Below are positions 1 through 64,000 of a stretch of DNA of 64,000 nt, in pieces. The position numbers were made by a program, and so were the translations under genes. Numbering within the stretch: position 1 is the stretch's first letter; every line of letters begins with the position of its first letter. The DNA is from Lota lota. Taxonomy: Eukaryota > Chordata > Actinopteri > Gadiformes > Lotidae. Under the pieces are notes generated by a model. The model did not search any database, had not been told where the DNA came from, and was given only the letters and a program-made list of their open reading frames with translations. The stretch is from NCBI GenBank assembly GCA_026745465.1, contig JACYXH010000772.1, forward strand, positions 4,671,385 to 4,735,384, in the 5' to 3' direction.

Positions 1-331
1 TTGTTCACTGGCATTGCTTTTCCTACTGCTTAGCACTTGGTCAGTATTTTTAAGTGTGAGATGTGTGGTGGTGCACAGCTAAATGGTACGCATTTGGCAA
101 CCTGTTGAGTTTTCTTTCCGGAATTTGATTAACAAGCACAATAGCAGGTATTGAAAAGAAAATGAAACACATGGAGTTGGATTTCAACATTTCTATTAAC
201 AAGTAGCCCCTTTTTACCTTGATGTCAATGGGATTTATTAAAGTCGTGCTCCTGTGTGAAATATGTGAATGATAGAAAAATGATTTCTTTTCTCTCTCTC
301 CCCCCTCTCTCTCTCACCATTTGCCCTGCAG
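1..331 (+). other. grik4: grik4 intron, 3' part
   Basis: This is the end of the intron before the first visible exon. It is AT-rich and ends in a CT-repeat polypyrimidine tract (about 290-316) and the acceptor ccctgcag. No other feature is seen. Confidence 0.8.
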
Positions 332-50512
<50,181 letters not shown>

Positions 50513-51150
50513 CCAGCCAAACCAAACACTGTGTGTTGCTGGCATAACCACACAACAACACATGTCCAGGACTCCAGTCCGTCCGTCCGTCCCCCCCAAC
50601 CCCCACTCACCCAGCTGTCAACTTTACAGGGATTTAAACATCACCTGGTACACAGCTGTCTCTGAGATTGATTTCAGAGACGAGGACCTTCCTGCAGGAA
50701 TTTCTGGCTCATGAAGGCATCGTCCAGTAATGAACCCTGGAATATTCTTGCTGTTTTCCTCCTCCTTTCGGTGGAGGGTGGGGGGGTGGGGTATTTATAC
50801 CTTCGACAAGATGTATCATTCATCCCTGTCCAATAGAGAAAAAGCAAAACTAAAGCGTGTGTATCCATGTGGACCGTCTGTTGGCCGTCTCTTCTGCATC
50901 AACTTAGCAGGAAACAGACTGTTGGGTATTTGTACTATGCAGTATTTTTCAGCCATGTTTCATTGTGCCGTTTTGTTTTCTTTTTGTATTCTTGCCCCTC
51001 CTCTGTTGTTACCGTACTGATGATTGTTCTTCTATTGCTCTTCGATAGACTCTTCAAAAAATATTTTTAATCTAGAGACTTAGAAGGTGTATTGCCTCTG
51101 GGGAGCTGCAAAAGAACACGTTGAATAAACAAAAGATTAAAAACCCAAGG
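50513..51150 (+). other. grik4: grik4 3' UTR (probable)
   Basis: This follows the stop codon and contains GTCC tandem repeats near 50577-50590 and a G-rich patch near 50776. The first clear AATAAA is at 51124. The 3' end is inferred from that signal. Confidence 0.5.
51124..51129 (+). terminator. grik4: Candidate grik4 polyadenylation signal
   Basis: AATAAA lies 612 nt past the stop codon (in ttgaataaacaaaag). Later signals could be used instead. Confidence 0.45.
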
Positions 51151-52366
51151 TCCTTCTTTAGATACTTTTACTTTTAAAGTGCCAAAAACCATGTGGATAT
51201 CAGGAGGGGGCACCACAGCCTTGTTAAAACAGCAAAGAGAATGCTGAAGCAAATAGACATGGACTTGTTTTATAGTAGGGACTATTCTACGAACAAAAAA
51301 AAAAGTTTTAATTGTAATCATCTCTGAAAGACAGCGATGCATGTCAGAGGCCTTGGCAGTAGCTCAGTGAGTGATTTCTATTTTCGAGGGTGTTCAAAGT
51401 GTGAGTATTAGTATTCCTAACCGAGAGTATGTTTTCTTTGTATAACATGGCGGCTAAAGAAACCCCAACACACACACACTCACACACTCATACACACACA
51501 CATGCATACAATGTTGAAGGCCTTTATGCTCCATTCTATGGGTTATTTCTTTTTTGGTTTATTTACATTATCACAAAAATATGTATTCTTAAACAAGACC
51601 ACTCTATCCCTGATGTTGCGTTTTAACACTATTCATATTTTTAAAAGGGAAAACATTAAAATTCTCTGATAAATTGTGGACATAAGAAGCACTTTTCTTG
51701 ATTGGTTTGAAATGTCAAGGCAGTTAAACCTTTATGGAATGTCACGCTACAGTCACTGTCACAGATTTCAGTGGTGGGATGCCACTCCGGAAGCGTTTTA
51801 CTGTTGCAAAGCTAAGAACCAGTTTTCACAGGATTACAATCTGATCTTTTCCTCAGTGTCAACGTTATTGCGTCATTATTTAGAATTAAAGGAATGATAA
51901 ATGATAAATTCTTGAGAGATCTTGAAATCATAATACAGGAAACTCCAATATTTGCGTTTGTTTTACTTGTATATTTCCTCATCACTACTCCACAAGAGTC
52001 CACATCAGGACTCTTTCCTGAGGTATTGAGAACAAAGCACTAGCAGAAACCGTCTCCAAATTTATTTTTATGGCGCCGGGTCAGAAATTAACGAGGACCT
52101 TAAGGGGCCATTACAATTTAAATGTAGGGGAACAAAAAAGATGCCCATAATATAAATTATAGCATGCTCTGGTGACACCACATTTTGCCTGTGGTTAGAA
52201 TAACAAAGGTCAAAAGGATGCCTAAGGAATTAAAATCCAGTGACAAAATATTATATTCAAAACAGTGGCAATTCTTTTTTAAATGTCTGACATGCTCATG
52301 CTGAGGTCACCATGCATGCTGCCTATGGTGGGAGCCAGCAGCCATCCGTTCATCCAGCCATTTCCT

Positions 52367-52458
52367 GTGTGTGTGTGTGTGTGTGTGAGTGAGTGAGTGA
52401 GTGAGTGAGTGAGTGAGTGAGTGAGTGAGTGAGTGAGTGAGTGAGTGAGTGAGTGAGT

Positions 52459-52489
<31 letters not shown>
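52367..52489 (+). repeat. Compound (TG)n(AGTG)n(GA)n microsatellite
   Basis: TG units pass into about 19 perfect GTGA tetranucleotides (about 52387-52463) and then about 12 GA units. The tetranucleotide looks like an intermediate between the two flanking dinucleotide motifs. Confidence 0.95.
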
Positions 52490-54650
52490 TGTGATGTGGG
52501 TGCTGATGAGCACTGAGTTCAGGAGGTTGGTAAACCTGCCATGTGGTGCCGGTCTCTTCCCATAGCTCCGGGTTATACTTAAATGGTAGTACTGTTTGCT
52601 GTGTTGCATTTTTGCATTACAATTATGCATGCATGGATTTAGTTTGGGATTCTGAGTGGGCCGTCTCATTCCATATTGAGGACACACCACTTCTATGTTC
52701 TGGGAGGAATTTCTAGCGAGGTTTGACCCCGCGTCTCTATCTTGGTTCTCACCCCAACACATTTGTGTTTGGCACTTAATATGTTCCATAGGTGAGAGAT
52801 GTGCTGCAAGAGTGGATGGTTGTATAAGAAAATACCCATTTCTAGTAACAAAATGAAATTGATTATACCGTCCAAAAGAAAAGACCCACAAATAACAGAC
52901 CTATATTCACATCCACATGTAAATCAACACAGATGCGCACACTGTGTACGCAGCAGATCATTTACGCTTTCCATTCTGTACTTAGTGACCTAATGAGTAG
53001 TTTCAGTGCATTCTTTTAAGCGAAAAGCAGGGAGCTATATTCCCACATAATTAACAGCTGTATAAAATACATGCCAGGAAACTGCTGGGTGGCACTTCCA
53101 AAACTCCCAGGAGGAGAATTTTCTCTATCCATTTTTTGTAAGCACTGAAAACATTTACAGAGGTGCTAAGTCAAGCATGGTTGGAACGGGATTGCCAATT
53201 ACCTTAAAGACAAGAGAACAACGAGAAGTGGCCACAGGCAGACTTGAGGGCAGATAGTGGGCTATTTATGTCCTTTATTTAATACTGTTGATTTTATTCC
53301 AACCCAAAAAAATACTCTTTCTACAAACAGAAACACTTAACTCCAGCATTTAAATTGAGCTTGGAACATATTCTTTATATACTTCTTCTGGCTTCATAGG
53401 TGAAGAGAATCTCACCAGCTCATATAGCTCTTCTTCCCCTTTGTGAAAAAGCATAGGTTAATGAGAATGTGAAGAAGTCTCCCAGCTCACACTCTTACAG
53501 TAGCCACTTAAAACCCATCTAACAGCACTGGAACGTTCTCTCATTAGCGCTGTCAAACGAGCACCATGCACACTATATATCCTCAACGCATGAGGGTAAA
53601 ATCTTTCTTCTCTGAGCACCTGTTTCTTCATCCTCAGCATAATGTGGCATTAGACACGGCTGCTTGGTGGCATGTCACCACCTATGTGTCACGCTGCATC
53701 ATATTCATGACACACACACACACCTACACACACACACACACACACACACACCAGCTGTATGTCTGTGTTTTGTCAAGTTTATTTTCTCCTGCTGCTGCCG
53801 TGCATAGATAAAGCACATCTCTACCTGGCATTAAGTACCAGCTGTTGGATGTATGGAGGCCATGATGTGTGCTGATGGTCTGCCGAGGCATGTGTAAGTT
53901 AATGGTGCAGGCTCATCCAATTATATCGACATCAATTTCTTATTTATTTTTTCAGTGTGCATTTTGTCATGTACTTTATACATATCCACATATCTCTGTA
54001 AAACTGTCCTGCCAGCACGAAGGAATATTTGTTGAACATGTTCTCTACCTTGGTGCTTTGAAACTATTGAATTGATATTCATTTTATATCCAAGGCAAAA
54101 AAAAAAGTGCCTCTGCAGTGATTTGATTTTCCAAGGTTTAATAAGTTTGATTGTTTGCTTCCCATAACAGGCTGAAATGAGCTTCAAATCTATGCCCGTC
54201 AGTAACCGTCTTACAGACCATCAATAGTTACTACCCTAGACCTAATTAAATTGGAGAAATTTGTTAAAGAATGCTTACCAATTGATTTAATGGAATCTGG
54301 TTGCCAGGGGACTATTGTTGCGTGCTTAAGGAGACGACAATCTTTGTGTTAGAATTTTCCTCACGGTGAGATGCTGTCAAGGCCTGTACACAGCCCTTTG
54401 TTCACACACAGTTGTTGAACATATCGACCAAAACATCTTGACATTGTTTGTCTTTCAGAGAAATAAAACGAGGCTTCATTCACTTGGTGTTTCTTTCCTT
54501 CGCTAATCATTCCTGTCGTGATCGACGGTGAAGCATTGATTACCGCTCTGTGTGTGTGTGTGTGTGTGTGTGTGGGGGGGGGGGGGTTAGTTTTATAGAG
54601 TTAGGGTTAGTAGTTAGTATTCGAGAAGTATATCTTGTCCTTAACCCTGT

Positions 54651-54735
54651 CTAACCCTACTAACACTAACCATATTGCTAACACTAACCATATTGCTAAC
54701 ACTAACCCTATTACTAACACTAACCCTATTTTGCT
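54651..54735 (+). repeat. 18-bp minisatellite with CTAACC-like motifs
   Basis: Four copies of an 18-bp unit built on TAACACTAACCATATTGC and its ACCCTATTAC variant. It is similar in composition to telomeric CCCTAA repeats but has a different period. Confidence 0.88.
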
Positions 54736-55489
54736 GCGTTGTCGTAATTATGTCACACTTAATAAACAAGCTTATTTGACATTTAATTTATACCAAGTAA
54801 CCCTTTGGGAACGATTGATTATATTATCTATTTAACATTAAACAATGTTTCTTCTAAAACATTTTGCCTATATTCCCAAAACGCCAACTAAAATAAATCA
54901 TACATTTAGAGACAAGGGATTCAAATTGATTGTACAAATGTATTGTTAGAGAAGGCAAGTATCCATGAGTAAGAGATTTATTAGCAGGATGATGCTGAAA
55001 GAATCCACCAGTCCATGAAGAAGACTCCAAAATTACTTTGCTCATAACATCTGTTTATTCCATCTCCCAATAGCAACATTTAATATACTGTACAAAAGGC
55101 GATTGAACCAAATTTCTTGCACCATTAGTTGTTTGTCTTGCCTGCATTAATTAGTACTTTATTTCATTATGGCAATATATTTTCATTTATAATCTGTGGT
55201 TTTGTCATTTTGATCTATTGTTGGTTAATTTGGTTTTATGAGTGTGGAGTTCATTCAAGCAGTGCCACTAAACATATTAGGGTCTGATGGTAAAAACATA
55301 GATAGATAGATCGATACATAGATAGAGAGATATCGATGGATAGAATACCAACATATCATACCAGGAAGGTCACCTACTACACCTAGTGGACACTACGGAA
55401 CATTACAGTCATTGTATGAAGCTGTATTTAATATATGAATTGATTTTTTTCTTTTAAGTATGACACCATGTTGGACACACCATCATAAC

Positions 55490-55858
55490 ATAGAGGACAC
55501 TCTGGTCTCCACATTGATGGTGGCTGAGATTAATGCACATGTCATCGATGTACGTAACTCATATGCAGGATATTCTCAGCTTGTGCAGAATGCCGCTGCT
55601 AGCCTGCTAACTAGAACCAGAATATTTGACCACATAACTCCTATTCTCTCCTCCCTCCACTGGCTTCCAATGAATGCCAGGTCATATTTAATGGTGATAG
55701 TACTTACCTCTAAATCCTGCACAGCTTAGCTTCCTCCCACCTGAAGGGCCTTATTATTCCCTATTGAAGCCCCTCCAGACTTCAGGAGCTGGCCTTTTAT
55801 CAATTCCAAAGGTTTAAAATAAATCAGCAGGAAACAGCGTTCTCTTATTGAGCTCCCT
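55490..55858 (+). mobile_element. LINE reverse-transcriptase fragment, plus strand, degenerate
   Basis: The plus strand encodes QLVQNAAASLLTRTRIFDHI followed by TPILSSLHWLPMNAR (about 55568-55682), a signature of the region after the RT domain in L2/CR1/Rex-type fish LINEs. It continues with stops and frameshifts to APYLWNRL-like sequence at about 55853. It is a dead 3' fragment without an endonuclease or complete RT. Exact clade not determined. Confidence 0.8.
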
Positions 55859-56152
55859 ATCTGTGGAACAGACTGGCCCCTTTAACCAGGGAAGCTGACT
55901 ATCTGGGGAGCAGACTGCTACCTGTAACCAGGGAAGCTGACTATCTGGGGAGCATACTGCTACCTGTAACCAGGGAAGCTGACTATCTGGGGAGCAGACT
56001 GCTACCTGTAACCAGGGAAGCTGACTATCTGGGGAGCAGACTGCTACCTGTAACCAGGGAAGCTGACTATCTGGGGAGCAGACTGCTACCTGTAACCAGG
56101 GAAGCTGACTATCTGGGGAACAGACTGCCACCTGTAACAAGGGAAGCTGACT
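55859..56152 (+). repeat. 42-bp minisatellite derived from LINE coding sequence
   Basis: Seven 42-bp units are head to tail. The first (55859-55900) still reads LWNRLAPLTREADY, the LINE motif. The next ones read LGSRLLPVTREADY (one with I for R), and the last reads LGNRLPPVTREADY. All are in one open frame of 14 codons per unit. Units 2, 4, 5 and 6 are identical. Confidence 0.95.
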
Positions 56153-56845
56153 ATACCACTGCTCATTGAGGTAGCAATTAGCAGTCTCTGTTGAGTGGTG
56201 CTTTCTGAACCCGAATGGGTTAAGTGAGATATGTCCTGTGTTCAGAAAATCCACAAGTTGCTTTGTTACCACTTGATCTTAGACGTTATTGCCAGAATAC
56301 TTATTGGCCTATAGTTTGCCACATCTGATGGTTTACCGGTCTTGAATTTTGGCATCACCACAGATTCCCAGGCATTTGGGGAAATTGATTGCCTTATGGA
56401 GAGATTGACCAGGTAGGTAATTGGAGCGCATATGACATTTTTATTTATTTTATTTTTAAGAATGGTCCCATCCATGTCTTTGGCCTTAGCAGTTTTCAGA
56501 GTACTTAATATCTTGTGGATTTTCTCTTCAAGGACTTCTGTAATATTAAAAACGGGGTAGGTTGCATTGGGGAGAGATGTCTCTTTTATTCCGGCACTAA
56601 AGCTTTGCGCCAGGTTCTTGCTGAGTCAATGAAGTAGTTGTTGAATACAGCAGATTCCTCATATGCCCAATTCCAAACCTTTTTCATCATTGGTCTTACA
56701 ATCTTTCTTTGCCAGATGGTAAAAAAATTATCCACATCATTTTGCTATTTCCTTTGGCTTAATTTATGATACTAAAGAAACATCCCATGGCCTTCCTCAA
56801 ATCATTTACCACTGTTTCGTAAACCAGTAAAAACTAAACGGTCTT
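56153..56845 (-). mobile_element. LINE reverse-transcriptase fragment, minus strand, degenerate
   Basis: Read on the minus strand it encodes, in order, TEVLEEKIHKILSTLKTAKA and KDMDGT (near 56550-56470), SPNAWESVVMPKFKTGKPSD then VANYRPISIL (near 56375-56290) and FGFRKHHSTETA (near 56215). These are the N-terminal fingers of a non-LTR RT. Several frameshifts and stops break it, and the catalytic YADD region is absent. Its orientation is opposite to the fragment at 55490-55858. Confidence 0.8.
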
Positions 56846-56919
56846 GTTAACCACTCGTTTCAATTAAATGATCACCGTCAAGTATCCACATTGATTGATA
56901 CATTGGGGCGACCATTAAA

Positions 56920-57797
56920 CCACTGCGAGAAGGCGGGCGGGCGCGCCTGAATGTTGTCAATGGCCCCTGTTGTGTGTGATCGGAGGCGCGCGCTTTATGC
57001 AGTTCATGAGAACACTTACACGCATGCGTATACGGAGAGCGAGGAAGGGCGAGGTGAACGGAAGAGGACGTATCGGAGGGAAGGGGAAGGGCTGCGCACA
57101 CACGTCACGGGGAAATATAAAATTTGCAGGCACTAGGTACTATTTCATGTCTATATATATTTATTGATCAATTTCCCCACGTGCGTTCGTGATATTTTGA
57201 GACCCTTTAGAAGTAATTCGTTTAGGCAACAACAAACAAATTCAGCGACCAGTCGCCAACTAAGACTGAGAGACAATGTGACTGGTTGGAGACACTGAAC
57301 TTCCCGATAGAGGCTAAAAGGCAACGACGACGTTTGGCTTTTGTCTAGGACTTTAACACTAAGGCAGTTTGACAGAGTCGGGGCCATTGTCCCCTGATTG
57401 GTGAAGAAGATACATTTGTTTCTTGGACATTACCTTGCTCTTTACTGCAGTGCTATAGGGTGAGTGCGCAACACTGCTCCAGCTGCAGCAGAGAGCCTCG
57501 GACGGCTGAATGAGGGGTTTGCGTTAACCACCAGCAACCTGGCCAGCTGTATAGCAACCATCCTGTCAGGTTGACTATCATGGAAACCTTGACTGGATAA
57601 ATCCACTCGAGTACCCCCTATCCCCTCCCCCACCCCCCCTCCCTCGGACCTTCGCTCGGACACGACCCTCGGGCGCTGTCCTCGCCGGGGGGTGCAAACC
57701 AACCCCGGATCGAAGTAGTTGCGGGAGTCTTCGGTTTGGTTCCCTGGCCCCTTCCCTGCCCATCTGTCGCTCTGGCCGACCCGAACCCAGCCCGACC
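56920..57797 (+). promoter_or_regulatory. cbl: cbl promoter and 5' leader region
   Basis: Base composition shifts to CG-rich at about 56930. It includes GGCGGGCGGGCGCGCC (GC-box-like, 56933-56948), an NRF1-like CGCATGCGT near 57020, CACGTCACGG (CRE-like half site, 57101-57110) and TATAAA at 57116-57121. The start site is not determinable; the 5' UTR probably begins somewhere in this span. A 6-codon upstream frame (ATG 57580, stop 57598-57600) would be in the leader if transcription starts upstream of it. Confidence 0.45.
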
Positions 57798-57944
57798 ATG
57801 GCAGGGAATCTGAAGAAAGGTGGGGGGCTCATCGGTATGATGAAGGATGCGTTCCAGCCACACCATCACCATCTCCACGCCCACCACCAGCCGGGCGCCG
57901 TGGACAAAAAGACGGTGGAGAAATGTTGGAAACTGATGGACAAG
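57798..57944 (+). CDS. cbl: E3 ubiquitin ligase Cbl, coding exon 1
   Basis: Cbl binds phosphotyrosine on activated receptor tyrosine kinases through its N-terminal TKB domain and ubiquitinates them through a RING finger, which is beyond this window. ATG 57798 is in good context (GACCATGG). The exon encodes 49 residues: [20 protein letters not shown], a His-rich run ([10 protein letters not shown]), then [15 protein letters not shown], phase 0. It matches CBL rather than CBLB, whose start differs. The Gly-rich linker is shorter than in human. The donor is aag|gtttgt, which lacks the usual purine at +3; retained, the frame would run 14 codons into the intron. Confidence 0.95.

Positions 57945-64000
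<6,056 letters not shown>

Larger units (their letters stand above)
51151..55489. other. Intergenic region between grik4 and cbl
   Basis: AT-rich sequence without recognisable genes. It holds a (TG)/(GTGA)/(GA) compound repeat (52367-52489), a (CA) tract (53706-53752), a TG/G13 tract (54550-54586), an 18-bp CTAAC minisatellite (54651-54735) and a GATA-like patch (55301-55335). Part may be an extended grik4 3' UTR. Confidence 0.7.

Noticed and set aside
54651-54735. Interstitial telomeric repeat
   Set aside because: CTAACC-like words occur, but the period is 18 bp with CATATTG inserts rather than (CCCTAA)n.

Overview
The window is vertebrate, almost certainly teleost, genomic DNA. The proteins are vertebrate orthologues split into exons with GT-AG introns. 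The repeat content is fish-like: a hAT transposon, non-LTR (LINE) fragments, tRNA/SINE-like dispersed repeats and a very heavy load of (CA/TG)n, (GA/CT)n and poly-C/G tracts. Such a dense short-tandem-repeat load is reminiscent of codfishes (Gadiformes), but that placement is inference only.

Layout. Positions 332-50512 (+) hold the last 13 recognisable coding exons of a high-affinity kainate-type glutamate receptor subunit, grik4 (KA1/GluK4). They encode 722 residues running from the end of the amino-terminal domain through the ligand-binding lobes, M1, the pore loop, M3 and M4 to the stop codon; the 5' exons lie upstream of the window. All exon phases join without a frameshift. An 18.7 kb intron (5252-23916) carries most of the unusual content: a CpG-rich island at about 7.9-8.7 kb, a 26-bp minisatellite, a GGT-rich block, and a complete hAT element (19494-21969) with an 8-bp target-site duplication and one uninterrupted transposase frame. 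Positions 50513-57797 are the grik4 3' UTR and intergenic DNA, including two oppositely oriented LINE fragments. A 42-bp in-frame minisatellite there has grown out of LINE coding sequence. From 57798 the window contains the first two coding exons of cbl (+), encoding the His-rich N-terminus and the start of the tyrosine-kinase-binding domain; the gene continues past the window end.

How the parts relate. grik4 and cbl lie in tandem on the same strand about 7.3 kb apart, and there is no evidence that they act together functionally. The only independent coding unit inside them is the transposase. Most other open frames are low-complexity translations of dinucleotide repeats and were not annotated. 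I see no CRISPR array, operon or other undescribed multi-gene system. The best candidates for a second look are the intact hAT element, the internal CpG-rich region as a possible alternative grik4 promoter, repeats that form or flank grik4 splice sites, and the LINE-derived coding minisatellite.
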